This document shows positions 17,193 to 26,116 of a DNA stretch of 64,000 nucleotides, one piece after another. The DNA is from Planococcus sp. 107-1 (lineage in GTDB: Bacteria; Bacillota; Bacilli; Bacillales_A; Planococcaceae): positions 992,001 to 1,056,000 of the forward strand of contig NZ_CP090977.1 in assembly GCF_021513255.1 (NCBI RefSeq), given 5' to 3'. The first letter of the stretch is position 1. Each line of letters opens with the position of its first letter. The notes under the pieces were generated by a model. The model had not been told where the DNA came from. It made no database searches and was given only the letters and a program-made list of their open reading frames with translations. The position numbers were made by a program, and so were the translations under genes.

Positions 17193-17414
17193 ATGGCACA
17201 TTCGAAATGGCTGAAACTCGGAGCAGCTGCATTTCTATCTGTTGGCATGCTTGCAGCATGCGGCGACGGAGATGGAGATGGCGACGACGATACGATAGAA
17301 GTGGATGACCCAGTTACTGGAGATGAAGATCCGGAAGGCGAAGGGCCTCAAGGTGAAGATCAGACCGATGATGATTTGGAAGAAGATAACCAAGACGGGG
17401 ACGAAGCAGAATAA
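17193..17414 (+). CDS. Small acidic lipoprotein
   Basis: A 73-residue precursor with a lipoprotein signal peptide (basic MAHSKWLK, hydrophobic core, lipobox MLAAC with Cys23). The remainder is almost entirely Asp, Glu and Gly with a few Pro and Gln, so it is predicted to be disordered and strongly negative on the outer membrane face. GAGGAGG precedes the ATG. No catalytic domain is seen; a cation-binding or spacer role would be a guess. Confidence 0.75.
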   Translation: MAHSKWLKLGAAAFLSVGMLAACGDGDGDGDDDTIEVDDPVTGDEDPEGEGPQGEDQTDDDLEEDNQDGDEAE

Positions 17415-17420
17415 TCCGCT

Positions 17421-17452
17421 GAAAGGCCACTCATAGAGTGGTCTTTTTTTTT
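17421..17452 (+). terminator. Terminator of the lipoprotein gene
   Basis: GGCCACTC-ATA-GAGTGGTC followed by nine T. Confidence 0.9.
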
Positions 17453-17523
17453 CAAAAATAAGGAAATAGGATGAGCTTTTTCTTAGACTCATTGGGTATA
17501 GATAACAAAAAGGAGGGGAATCG

Positions 17524-18720
17524 ATGGCTTCATCTCATTCAGAAAATGTGGAATTGTTTTCGCCCGAGTTTACACGCAATCCGTATCCGGTTTATTCCAA
17601 GCTCCGCAGTATGGACCCGATCCATCAAGTAAGGTTTCCGGATGGACAACGCGGCTGGCTTGTTACCAGTTATGAAGACGGGACAGCGGTATTGAAAGAC
17701 CCCCGTTTTATCAAAGATTTCTCCAAGCTTTATGGCAGCAGTATGGACCAAATGTCAGTTTTTACACAAAACATGCTGTTTTCAGATCCGCCGGACCATA
17801 AACGGCTCCGAGGGCTTGCCCAAAAAGCGTTCACGCCGAAAATGATTTCAGGGATGCGTGAACGGATCGAGGAAATCACAGACGAATTATTGGAACAGAT
17901 GGGGGACAAAGAACAAGTGGATTTAATCGATGAATTTGCTTTTCCGTTGCCCATCATCGTCATCTGCGAAATTCTTGGCGTGCCTTCGGAAGACCGGGAC
18001 AAGTTTCGCCGGTGGTCGAACTCGTTGATTGAAGGGACCAGCGGTGAAGCCGGAGTCAGCGTTTACGAACACATGACGCAATTTGTGCAGTATTTAGGGC
18101 AGTGGTTTACAAAAGTGCGTGAACAGCCTGGAGAAGACTTGATCAGCAAACTCATCATTGCAGAAGAAGAAGGCGACCGGCTGACCGAAAAAGAACTGTA
18201 TGGAGTCGTATCGCTGCTGATTATCGCGGGGCATGAAACAACCGTTAATTTGATTGGAAATACAGTCTTGTCTCTATTGGCCTATCCGGAACAGCAGCGG
18301 CTTTTAAAAGAAAATCCGGAATTGATCACTCAAGCGCTTGAGGAATCACTGCGTTTTAACGGACCCGTCGAGTTCAGTACATCGAGATGGGCAAATGAAG
18401 ACATGGAATTCCAAGGGAAGCAATTTCATCGCGGCGATCTTGTCGTGGTGTCTTTAAATGCAGCAAACCATGATCCAAAAAGGTTTACGGATCCGGAAAC
18501 TTTTGATCTTACCCGTGAAAAAAGTCCACACCTGGCGTTTGGAATGGGCATCCATTTTTGTTTAGGCGCGCCTCTGGCCAGGCTGGAAGGCGAAATCGCC
18601 CTTTCAAAATTGCTCGAAAAATTTCCTGATTTGGCATTAGCTGTGGACGAAAGCGAATTGGACTGGCGGCCTGGAATGATTGTCCGCGGAGTAAAAAAGA
18701 TCCCACTTCGCATCCAGTAA
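17524..18720 (+). CDS. Cytochrome P450 (CYP107-like)
   Basis: Soluble haem monooxygenase of 398 residues. The I-helix oxygen-binding motif is IAGHETTVN, the K-helix ExxR is EESLR, and the haem loop is FGMGIHFCLGAPLARLE with the proximal Cys ligand. The family hydroxylates fatty acids, terpenoids or macrolides; the substrate here is unknown and no dedicated ferredoxin or reductase gene is adjacent. AAGGAGGGG precedes ATG 17524. A GGGTAT at 17494-17499 with a poor AGCTTT-type -35 14 bp upstream might be a sigma-B promoter. Confidence 0.93.
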   Translation: MASSHSENVELFSPEFTRNPYPVYSKLRSMDPIHQVRFPDGQRGWLVTSYEDGTAVLKDPRFIKDFSKLYGSSMDQMSVFTQNMLFSDPPDHKRLRGLAQKAFTPKMISGMRERIEEITDELLEQMGDKEQVDLIDEFAFPLPIIVICEILGVPSEDRDKFRRWSNSLIEGTSGEAGVSVYEHMTQFVQYLGQWFTKVREQPGEDLISKLIIAEEEGDRLTEKELYGVVSLLIIAGHETTVNLIGNTVLSLLAYPEQQRLLKENPELITQALEESLRFNGPVEFSTSRWANEDMEFQGKQFHRGDLVVVSLNAANHDPKRFTDPETFDLTREKSPHLAFGMGIHFCLGAPLARLEGEIALSKLLEKFPDLALAVDESELDWRPGMIVRGVKKIPLRIQ

Positions 18721-18747
18721 AGGTTGGAGCATGCTTCCAGCCTTTTT
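18719..18747 (+). terminator. Terminator of the P450 gene
   Basis: AAAGGTTGGAGC-AT-GCTTCCAGCCTTTTT. Confidence 0.85.
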
Positions 18748-18811
18748 GGTTTGCATTCTTTTTGAAAAGGGAAATTACGGGCTAACTCGCTATAGAAAGT
18801 TGGGATGATAA

Positions 18812-20098
18812 ATGAAGCCCATTTCTTATGTATTCAAAGAAAAAATCTGGATTACGCCCGCCTTATACAGCATCGGTGCGATTCTATTGTCACTGGCTGC
18901 ATTTTATCTCGACTTGCTCGTAATCGGCAAAATCACCGATTACATTCCTTCCATCTTTTTGACGAAAGTGGATGAAGGGCAAACCATCCTGGGGATTTTA
19001 ACAGCGGCAATGCTGACAATGACGACGTTTACGTTTTCGACTGTGCTGGTCGTGCTGACTATGTATTCTTCCCAATTCTCTCCGCGTGCCCCTGAAAATT
19101 TCATCCGAAGCGCTACGACTCGCCACGTACTCGGCATTTTCCTTGGAGGCTTTTTATACAATATGCTGTCGCTTCTTTATATGCAGGAAGGGGTCTTCGA
19201 CCATGAAGTGTTGTCGACATGGATCGGAATCGTCATTGTCTTTCTTTGCATTGCGACATTTGCCTACTATATCCATTTTGTCGCTACCAATATCCAAATT
19301 AGTACATTGATCAATAAACTAATCAAAGATGCTGAAAAAGTCATTGCTTATTACAAAGGGTTGTACGATCAAAAACACGCAACCTTGGAAAATTGGAAGC
19401 CGCAAACTTTGCAGGGAAAGGTGAAGGCGGAAAAAGCGGGCTATGTGCAATTTATCAATCTCGCGGAACTTGTGGAGAGTGCTGAAAAAGAACAAGCCGA
19501 GATTGAAGTTTTGGTGAAAATCGGGGACTATGTTTTTGAAGGGAAGCCAATCATGAAAATCCATTCGAACGGGTCCAATAAACTCGATTTGAAAGAAAGA
19601 TTATTGATAGGAGATGAACGGACAGCTGAGCAGGATTTAGGGTATGCTGTGCAAAAAATCGTCGAAGTGGCGATTCGGGCGACTTCCCCGGGAAGACAAG
19701 ACCCAAACACGGCCAACGACATTTTGGTACGGCTCGGCCATGTGCTTGGCGAGATGGGCCATTTGATGACGGACGGTTTGGTGTTGACGGATGAAACCGG
19801 CCATAACCGGCTGCTATACCGGTTTTCTTCTTATAGCGATATTCTTTACAAAGCTTTTTATCAAATTGTCTATCATAGCAAAAAAGACATCTCGGTATTT
19901 ATTGCCATGGCCAATTCGTTGATTGTGGCGGCATCGATAGCACCTGAGATGAGGCACGATGCAATTTGGAAAATCATGCTTTATATTCTGGAAAGCATCA
20001 GCGAAGGGGAATTGAAATCATTGGACCGGGAATTTCTCCAGCAGAAAGTCGATGAGCTGGCAGAGCTGACCGGACATGAGAAAGTGATAATTGTGTAA
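18812..20098 (+). CDS. DUF2254 predicted membrane protein
   Basis: A 428-residue protein with four hydrophobic segments in the first 170 residues (about 16-38, 58-85, 105-125 and 135-158), then a long soluble part. Recognisable stretches are LTMTTFTFSTVLVVLTMYSSQFSPR and NFIRSATTRHVLGIFLG (partly quoted). The soluble part has GYVQFINLAEL and a later His-Ser rich region. Function is unknown for the family. The SD is weak (GGGATGA). It is followed after 86 bp by the DUF2512 gene. Confidence 0.8.
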   Translation: MKPISYVFKEKIWITPALYSIGAILLSLAAFYLDLLVIGKITDYIPSIFLTKVDEGQTILGILTAAMLTMTTFTFSTVLVVLTMYSSQFSPRAPENFIRSATTRHVLGIFLGGFLYNMLSLLYMQEGVFDHEVLSTWIGIVIVFLCIATFAYYIHFVATNIQISTLINKLIKDAEKVIAYYKGLYDQKHATLENWKPQTLQGKVKAEKAGYVQFINLAELVESAEKEQAEIEVLVKIGDYVFEGKPIMKIHSNGSNKLDLKERLLIGDERTAEQDLGYAVQKIVEVAIRATSPGRQDPNTANDILVRLGHVLGEMGHLMTDGLVLTDETGHNRLLYRFSSYSDILYKAFYQIVYHSKKDISVFIAMANSLIVAASIAPEMRHDAIWKIMLYILESISEGELKSLDREFLQQKVDELAELTGHEKVIIV

Positions 20099-20184
20099 GA
20101 AGATAGAACGAAATAATTAGAAAACAGGATTAAGGAGAAGAAAAGCGGGAAAAAAGCAATAACAACCAAGAAGGAGGAGAGAGC

Positions 20185-20589
20185 ATGAATCATGTAAAAG
20201 CATTGGCCATGAAGTTTGTCATGATTGCTGCGGTCTTATTGGTTATTTTGACGTTATTCTTTGATGTGCCTTTTGTCGATACTTTATGGATCAGCTTGGT
20301 TCTGACTTTAGTGGCTTACGTGATGGGTGATTTGATGATCTTCCGCAAAGCGGGCGATCGCTCAGATCAAAACAAACGCAACGCAATTGCGACGGTTTCA
20401 GATATTGTCGTAGCGTTTCTAGTAATTTGGCTAATGGGTGAAGCGCTAGTGAGCAATGATGTGAACATCATTACCCCAGCGATTATTTCTGCCATTGTCA
20501 TTGGCGGGGGTGAATGGTTCTTCCACAAATACTTGGATCGAAGCGTCTTCCCGGAAAAACAGAATCATCCTCATTCAACTGTACATTGA
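20185..20589 (+). CDS. DUF2512 (YndM-like) membrane protein
   Basis: A 134-residue protein with four hydrophobic helices (about 8-27, 31-50, 70-88 and 96-114) and a His-rich C-terminus (EKQNHPHSTVH). The pattern, including LTLVAYVMGDLMIFRKAGDRSD, fits the DUF2512/YndM family of Bacillales, whose function is unknown. AAGGAGGAG precedes ATG 20185. Confidence 0.75.
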   Translation: MNHVKALAMKFVMIAAVLLVILTLFFDVPFVDTLWISLVLTLVAYVMGDLMIFRKAGDRSDQNKRNAIATVSDIVVAFLVIWLMGEALVSNDVNIITPAIISAIVIGGGEWFFHKYLDRSVFPEKQNHPHSTVH

Positions 20590-20593
20590 CGAA

Positions 20594-20625
20594 CAAAAAA
20601 AGGCCTTTTGAAAGGGCCTTTTTTT
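20594..20625. terminator. Bidirectional terminator
   Basis: AAAAAAAGGCCTTTTGAAAGGGCCTTTTTTT between convergent genes. Confidence 0.85.
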
Positions 20626-20629
20626 ACGT

Positions 20630-21199
20630 CTATTTCGAAGTCACATCAATGCGTTCATGTGAACCGCCTGCTTGTTCGATTTTGTTGATCAGTGAACCGC
20701 TCATTTCAAAAATTCTGCCTGACGACATCTCGATGGAATCGCCGTTCTTAAAGTACAACGCAATGGATTCAACGGTATTGGTATTGTCTTTTTTCCCGAT
20801 CCGCTCTTCTACTTTCTCAAAGTCCTCCCAAATATAGCTTTCTTCGGAGAAAGACAGCGGAGAGTTATAAAAGAATTCGTCCTCGGTCATATAATAATAA
20901 TCGCTCAGCGACAACGAAACTCCAACAATTCCTAGAGCAAAAAGAATGCCGCTTATCAAGTATCTCTTTAAGCGATTTTCAAAAACTGCCAAGGCAATCA
21001 ATCCGCACGCAACTAAAGCGATGCCAATGCCGCCTGTGATCAAAGAAAGATAGGAAGTGCCGACATAAAGAGCTGCTGGCGTAATAAAAACCGTTTTTAG
21101 CGGATAGAAAACGGCGGTTGGTGCAATAAGCGATGAAATAAAAAGGATAATCGCAAACGTGATGTAGACAATTCTCCTTTGGTCAACAAAATCATACAT
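20630..21199 (-). CDS. Hypothetical membrane protein, 189 residues
   Basis: Four hydrophobic helices in the first 100 residues (about 10-30, 38-52, 55-75 and 82-98), then an acidic soluble tail with an IALYFKNGDSIEMSSGRIFE segment. The tail resembles a small beta-rich domain such as those that follow helices in PH-like membrane proteins, but I do not recognise a named family. GGGGGAT precedes ATG 21199. The preceding gene on this strand is the cation efflux gene, 13 bp beyond its stop, so the two may be co-transcribed. Confidence 0.7.
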   Translation of the reverse strand: MYDFVDQRRIVYITFAIILFISSLIAPTAVFYPLKTVFITPAALYVGTSYLSLITGGIGIALVACGLIALAVFENRLKRYLISGILFALGIVGVSLSLSDYYYMTEDEFFYNSPLSFSEESYIWEDFEKVEERIGKKDNTNTVESIALYFKNGDSIEMSSGRIFEMSGSLINKIEQAGGSHERIDVTSK

Positions 21200-21212
21200 G
21201 GTACATATCCCC

Positions 21213-22100
21213 CTAACTGGTCCAATCTGGATGTTGATAGTCCGGTTCTATATGTACGTGTATGACGCAATTCGGTTTCACTTTTTGGATTTTTCTTTCA
21301 ATTTCCTCGGTAATCCAATGGCTTTCGATGACGTTCAGCTCCGGATTGACGGCGACGGTCAAATCGATAAACATGACATTACCGTGATTTCGTCCTTTAA
21401 AGTCGCGCAGCACACTAACGCCTGGAACTTTGCGGACAAGAACGGACATGGTTTCCACTTCCTCTTCATCGAACCCGTCGGTCAAGGTCAGCACTGATTC
21501 TTTGAAGATGTCCAAGGCTGTTTTAATAATGATAACGCCAACGACGAAAGCCGTAATCACATCAAGAATCGGTGCACCGAGAACAGCCCCGGTAATCCCG
21601 ATCCCTGCACCTATGCTGACTAAAGCATCTGAACGGTTATCATAGGCCGCAGCGCGTACTGCCGAGCTTTTGATTTCCTTGCTGAGTTTCAGGTTATAGC
21701 GGTAAACCAAGTACATGACCACTGCACTGAAAGCCGCAATGCCCGCTGTATAAAGTGAAGGGGTCTCCGCTGCGGGTTCGAAAAAGCTGCGGACGGCACC
21801 GCTAAGCACTTGAAGCCCGATCACCGCCATGATGAAGGAAGCAAGCAGCGAGGCAATCGTTTCTGCCCGCAAATGGCCGTAATGATGATTTTCATCCGGC
21901 GGCTTTTGAGAAATGCGAAGCCCGATTAATACGGCTAATGAAGCAATAATATCCGTTAAATTGTTTAATCCGTCTGCTGTCAAAGCTTCCGAGGAGCCGG
22001 CATATCCGAAAAAGAGCTTGATCGCGCTTAGGAAAACATATGCCCCGATGCTGATCCATGCGCCTTTTTCCCCTTTGCGCAAATTTGTATAAAGCTCCAT
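21213..22100 (-). CDS. Cation diffusion facilitator (CDF) efflux protein
   Basis: Proton-coupled divalent metal exporter of 295 residues with six helices and a cytoplasmic C-terminal ferredoxin-like domain. Metal-site residues are visible as LTADGLNNLTD (helix 2) and AYDNRSDALVS (helix 5); the first has Asn-x-x-x-Asp like the Mn-preferring members rather than the HxxxD of zinc carriers. The interhelical loop ENHHYGHLRAE is typical. Mn efflux is therefore more likely than Zn, as in Bacillus MneP/MneS. Start ATG 22100 is chosen by GGAGG and homologue length; the longer frame upstream is not protein-like. Confidence 0.87.
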   Translation of the reverse strand: MELYTNLRKGEKGAWISIGAYVFLSAIKLFFGYAGSSEALTADGLNNLTDIIASLAVLIGLRISQKPPDENHHYGHLRAETIASLLASFIMAVIGLQVLSGAVRSFFEPAAETPSLYTAGIAAFSAVVMYLVYRYNLKLSKEIKSSAVRAAAYDNRSDALVSIGAGIGITGAVLGAPILDVITAFVVGVIIIKTALDIFKESVLTLTDGFDEEEVETMSVLVRKVPGVSVLRDFKGRNHGNVMFIDLTVAVNPELNVIESHWITEEIERKIQKVKPNCVIHVHIEPDYQHPDWTS

Positions 22101-22135
22101 AAAGTTTCCTGCCTCCAAGTCTTCTAAACAAAGGG

Positions 22136-22163
22136 AAACGACTCTCGAATGAGAGCCGTTTCG
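22136..22163 (-). terminator. Hairpin downstream of the CNNM-family gene
   Basis: GAAACGACTCTC / GAGAGCCGTTTC, without a clear T-run; probably a weak terminator. Confidence 0.45.
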
Positions 22164-22176
22164 TTTGATTGTCCAA

Positions 22177-23481
22177 TTATAGGGGTTCTGACTTTTGCAC
22201 TTCCAAATAGAGGATATGATGTCCATCTACATCTTTAGCTAAAAATTCATAGCCCTGTTCAATAATTTTTTGTCCTCTTATTGTATCAAAACTCTCCGAC
22301 ATAAACCAGCCTCCGATAGTATCAATATCGTCGTCGGCAATATGGATGCCTAATAATTCATTGATATGGCCAATCAGAATTTTAGCATCCACAAGGTAAT
22401 GGCCGTCGCCAAGCTTTCTGATTTCCGGAATTTCATCCCCGTCAAATTCATCTTGAATTTCACCGACGATTTCTTCCAGAATGTCTTCAATGGTCACCAG
22501 GCCGGAAGTGCCGCCGTATTCATCTTGGAGAATCGCTAAATGAATGCGTTCTTGCTGGATTTTTAATAAAAGTTCGTTGATTTTGATCGTTTCGATGACT
22601 TGGATAACAGGTTTGATGAAATGTTCCACCGTTAACTCTCCAGCAGAAGGATCGTGGATAAAAGCGGCCATTAAATTCTTCATATTGACGACGCCTAAAA
22701 CATGGTCTCTATCACCGTCGATGACAGGATAGCGTGTGTATTGCTGAACGCCGACGGTTTTGAAAACTTCCAGGAGAGTCGAATCTTTTTCCAAAGTGCA
22801 CATGGCCGTCCGCGGAACTTTGATTTCTCTCGCGATGCGTTCATCAAATTCGAAAATCTTATGGACATACTCAAATTCCGATACATTGATTTCACCGTTT
22901 TTCAAACTGTCGCTTAAAATGGTTTTGATGTCTTCTTCCGTATGTGACCATTCTTTTTGGCTCATCGTAGAAAAACCGAATAACGATGAGAACAAGCGCG
23001 CAGCAGCTTTGAAAATGGCAATTGGTATATAGAGAATACGGTATGTCCAAATGAGAAGGGGAGCATTTGCCAGTAAAATGTTTTCAGCTTTCTGCGTAGC
23101 GATTGTTTTCGGTATCAGTTCACTGATGATGACGAGTGCGAAAATAAGAAGCGAAAATAAGATGAAAATCGCAATTGTACTAGGCTCATTATCGGCTATT
23201 TCGGAAATTGCCAACATTGCAGGGAAGAAGTGGTCAGCAATCGAGTAGCTTAGCCAGCCGCTTCCAAGAATGGAAATCACGATGCCAAGTTGACAAGCAA
23301 ATAAATAATCATCGGCATTGGCTATAATGCTTTTTACAGATTTGGGTTTTGGCTGTCCATTTGCAAGCAATTGGTCGATTCGGGAGATCCGGACTTTCAC
23401 TATCGCAAACTCACTGGCTGAAAAAAAAGCCAAGGCTGCGATTAAGACAGCAAAAGCTGCCAATTGTATGGGGATGTCCAA
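22177..23481 (-). CDS. CNNM/CorC-type (hemolysin family) magnesium efflux protein
   Basis: About 434 residues: a DUF21/CNNM membrane domain (three to four helices, with FFSASEFAIVKVRISRIDQL at the start and IISELIPKTIA), two CBS domains (residues about 215-330, RYPVIDGDRDHVLGVVNMK and DEYGGTSGLVTIEDILEEIVGE) and a C-terminal transporter-associated CorC_HlyC domain. Bacillus YhdP/MpfA of this type exports magnesium. Start: TTG 23481 (MDIPIQLAAF, SD AGAGGAG) fits homologues better than ATG 23499, which has no usable site. An AGGAGGTG with an overlapping 29-codon frame (GTG at about 23533) lies upstream. Confidence 0.88.
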   Translation of the reverse strand: MDIPIQLAAFAVLIAALAFFSASEFAIVKVRISRIDQLLANGQPKPKSVKSIIANADDYLFACQLGIVISILGSGWLSYSIADHFFPAMLAISEIADNEPSTIAIFILFSLLIFALVIISELIPKTIATQKAENILLANAPLLIWTYRILYIPIAIFKAAARLFSSLFGFSTMSQKEWSHTEEDIKTILSDSLKNGEINVSEFEYVHKIFEFDERIAREIKVPRTAMCTLEKDSTLLEVFKTVGVQQYTRYPVIDGDRDHVLGVVNMKNLMAAFIHDPSAGELTVEHFIKPVIQVIETIKINELLLKIQQERIHLAILQDEYGGTSGLVTIEDILEEIVGEIQDEFDGDEIPEIRKLGDGHYLVDAKILIGHINELLGIHIADDDIDTIGGWFMSESFDTIRGQKIIEQGYEFLAKDVDGHHILYLEVQKSEPL

Positions 23482-23683
23482 ATAGCTCCTCTGCTCCATT
23501 TCCTGAGAAGAAAAAGAAGCAGAGTTTTCACCTCCTGATTTAAAAAAGCTTGAGTTTAATTAATGATAAAATAGTTCGGTTAAAAAAACAAATTATTCTG
23601 AAAACAAATTTACAAAGTTGTAATATGATTTCATATAAGTAATCAGTTATGCTTTTAGAAACAACGTAGATAAGGAGAGGCTT

Positions 23684-24853
23684 ATGAAAAAATCGACTTA
23701 TGCAGAAATCTTAAAAGCATCCACAAAACTGGGGCTCACTTCTTTTGGGGGTCCGACAGCCCATCTTGGGTATTTCAGGGAAGAATATGTCGTGAAAAGA
23801 AAATGGCTGGATGACAAAGCTTACGCAGACTTAGTGGCTTTATGCCAATTTCTTCCTGGCCCTGCGAGTTCCCAAGTCGGGATTTCAATCGGAATGCTGC
23901 GAGGCGGATTATTCGGAGGATTCTTGTCTTGGTTCGGCTTTACGATGCCGTCCGTTATTCTTCTCGTTCTTTTTGCCATATTGGTGACGAACGGCTCTTT
24001 TGACAGCGGCTGGATTCAGGGATTAAAGATTGTCGCAGTTGCTGTAGTTGCGCATGCTTTACTTGGCATGGGGAAGTCTCTAGCGCCGGATAAACCAAGA
24101 ATTGCTTTGGCGGTGGGCGCTGCTGCAGCGATTTTATTGATGCCGACAGCCTGGGCACAAATTGGCGTTATACTGATTGCCGGAGTAATCGGTTACCTGA
24201 TTTACCGGAAGGAAGAGGCACCAGAAGCGGTGAAACTCGTGCTGACTTTCGGAAAAAAGACAGGACTGGCGGCCTGGATGATTTTTGCCGGTTTACTAAT
24301 CGGATTGCCGCTGCTCCGTCCAATCATTGAATCGAGTTATTATGCCATCTTTGATATTTTCTACCGGGTTGGTTCGATTGTTTTCGGAGGCGGGCATGTC
24401 GTACTTCCTATGCTTGAGCGGGAAGTGGTCCCGAATTGGATGACTGCGGACCTATTCATTTCAGGTTACGGAGCGGCCCAAGCGGTACCAGGTCCGTTAT
24501 TTACATTAGCCGGTTATTTAGGGCAGCTGATGGACGGCGGAATGGGGGCAGCGCTTGCCGTGATTGCGATGTTCTTGCCTTCGTTTTTATTGGTGGTCGG
24601 AACTTTGCCGTTCTGGAGCATCATCCGCACAAAATCTTCTGTCCAAGCTGCCTTGAAAGGGGTCAATGCAGCTGTCGTCGGAATCTTGCTTGCTGCCTTG
24701 TATGATCCGGTTTTCACTTCATCTATCCGGGTGCCGGCAGACTTCGCCATTGCAGTGTTTGCCTTTGCAATGTTAGTCTATTTTAAACTGGCACCGTGGA
24801 TTGTTGTTTTGATAACGGCATTGCTTGGTGCAGGAGCATATGCAGTTCTATAA
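23684..24853 (+). CDS. Chromate transporter family protein (ChrA, two-domain form)
   Basis: Long-chain CHR-family membrane protein of 389 residues with two homologous halves. First-half motifs are FGGPTAHLGYFREEYV and CQFLPGPASSQVGISIG; second-half motifs are VFGGGHVVLPMLEREVV and AVPGPLFTLAGYLG. Characterised members expel chromate in exchange for protons or sulfate. Here the gene lies 15 bp ahead of kynU and kynB, with no other promoter between, so it may instead move a kynurenine-pathway organic anion. AAGGAGAGG precedes ATG 23684. Confidence 0.9.
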   Translation: MKKSTYAEILKASTKLGLTSFGGPTAHLGYFREEYVVKRKWLDDKAYADLVALCQFLPGPASSQVGISIGMLRGGLFGGFLSWFGFTMPSVILLVLFAILVTNGSFDSGWIQGLKIVAVAVVAHALLGMGKSLAPDKPRIALAVGAAAAILLMPTAWAQIGVILIAGVIGYLIYRKEEAPEAVKLVLTFGKKTGLAAWMIFAGLLIGLPLLRPIIESSYYAIFDIFYRVGSIVFGGGHVVLPMLEREVVPNWMTADLFISGYGAAQAVPGPLFTLAGYLGQLMDGGMGAALAVIAMFLPSFLLVVGTLPFWSIIRTKSSVQAALKGVNAAVVGILLAALYDPVFTSSIRVPADFAIAVFAFAMLVYFKLAPWIVVLITALLGAGAYAVL

Positions 24854-24868
24854 CAAGGAGGAAGCAAG

Positions 24869-26116
24869 ATGTCTGTGCAGAAAGATCCAATGGATTTGTT
24901 CGCTCTTTATAAAGAAGAATTTTATCAAAGTAAAAATCAGCTATACATGGACGGGAATTCACTCGGATTAATGTCGAAACGATCCGAACGAAAGTTGATC
25001 GAACTAGCGGATAGCTGGAAAGTTTACGGAATTGAAGGCTGGACTGAAGGAACTCATCCTTGGTTCTCTTTAGCGGAAAACTTGAGTGCAAGAATAGCAC
25101 CGCTTGTCGGCGCCAAGCCGAACGAAGTGATGGTTACAGGTTCGATCACGGCGAATATCCACCAAATGCTGTCGACCGTTTTTCAGCCGACGGAAGAGCG
25201 GTTTGCAATTGTCGTCGATGAATTGAATTTTCCATCTGATATTTATGCAGTGGAGAGCCATCTGCGCCTCCGCGGTTTAGACCCAGAAACGGCTATGAGA
25301 AAAGTGAAGAGCCGGGATGGCTACACATTAAAAATGGAAGATATCGAAGAACAATTGACGGATGATGTTGCCGTTTTGCTATTGCCATCCGTCTTATACC
25401 GGAGCGGCCAATTATTGCCGATGGAAGAGATTACAAAAGCTGCACATGAAAAAGGCATACTCGCCGGTTTTGATTTGGCTCATTCAATTGGGGCACTTCC
25501 GCATGCCTTACACGGCATTGGGGCAGATTTTGCTGTCTGGTGCCATTATAAATACATGAACTCCGGACCAGGAGGCACGGGTGGGCTCTACATCCATGAA
25601 CGTCACCATCACTTGCTTCCGGGAAATGCCGGCTGGTTTGGGTCAGACAAAGCGAAACAATTCGATATGGACCATCAGTTTTCCAAAGCGGAAGGGGCTG
25701 GTGCCTATCAGATCGGCACGCCGAATATTTTCAGCATGGCGCCGCTTCTTGGAAGCATAGAAATTTTCGAAGAACTGGGCATCGATAAAATTCGAGAGCG
25801 CTCTCTGCAATTGACGAACTATCTGCGTGAATTGATTGCAGAAAAACTGCCGGAATTTCAAGACGTGACCCCAACAGCGGCCGAAGAGCGGGGCGGGCAT
25901 ATTGCGCTTGCCCATAAAGAAGCGGCACGAATCTGCAAAGCGTTAAAAGAAGCGGGAGTGGTTCCGGATTTTCGCGCCCCGGATATTATCCGCCTCGCAC
26001 CTGTAGCATTGTACATTTCTTTCAAAGATGTAGAGGAAATGGTAGAACGCTTGGAAAAGATCATGAAACAGGAACTTTATAAAAACTATTCCAATGAAAG
26101 AAATGTGGTGGCATAA
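24869..26116 (+). CDS. kynU: Kynureninase
   Basis: PLP enzyme of 415 residues that splits kynurenine to anthranilate and alanine in tryptophan breakdown. Visible elements: YMDGNSLGLMSK at the N-terminus, EGWTEGTHPWF, the PLP aspartate region GFDLAHSIGALPH, and the Schiff-base lysine in WCHYKYMNSGPGG. The C-terminal domain has FRAPDIIRLAPVALY. Start ATG 24869 has AAGGAGG upstream. kynB begins at the base after its stop codon. Confidence 0.94.
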   Translation: MSVQKDPMDLFALYKEEFYQSKNQLYMDGNSLGLMSKRSERKLIELADSWKVYGIEGWTEGTHPWFSLAENLSARIAPLVGAKPNEVMVTGSITANIHQMLSTVFQPTEERFAIVVDELNFPSDIYAVESHLRLRGLDPETAMRKVKSRDGYTLKMEDIEEQLTDDVAVLLLPSVLYRSGQLLPMEEITKAAHEKGILAGFDLAHSIGALPHALHGIGADFAVWCHYKYMNSGPGGTGGLYIHERHHHLLPGNAGWFGSDKAKQFDMDHQFSKAEGAGAYQIGTPNIFSMAPLLGSIEIFEELGIDKIRERSLQLTNYLRELIAEKLPEFQDVTPTAAEERGGHIALAHKEAARICKALKEAGVVPDFRAPDIIRLAPVALYISFKDVEEMVERLEKIMKQELYKNYSNERNVVA

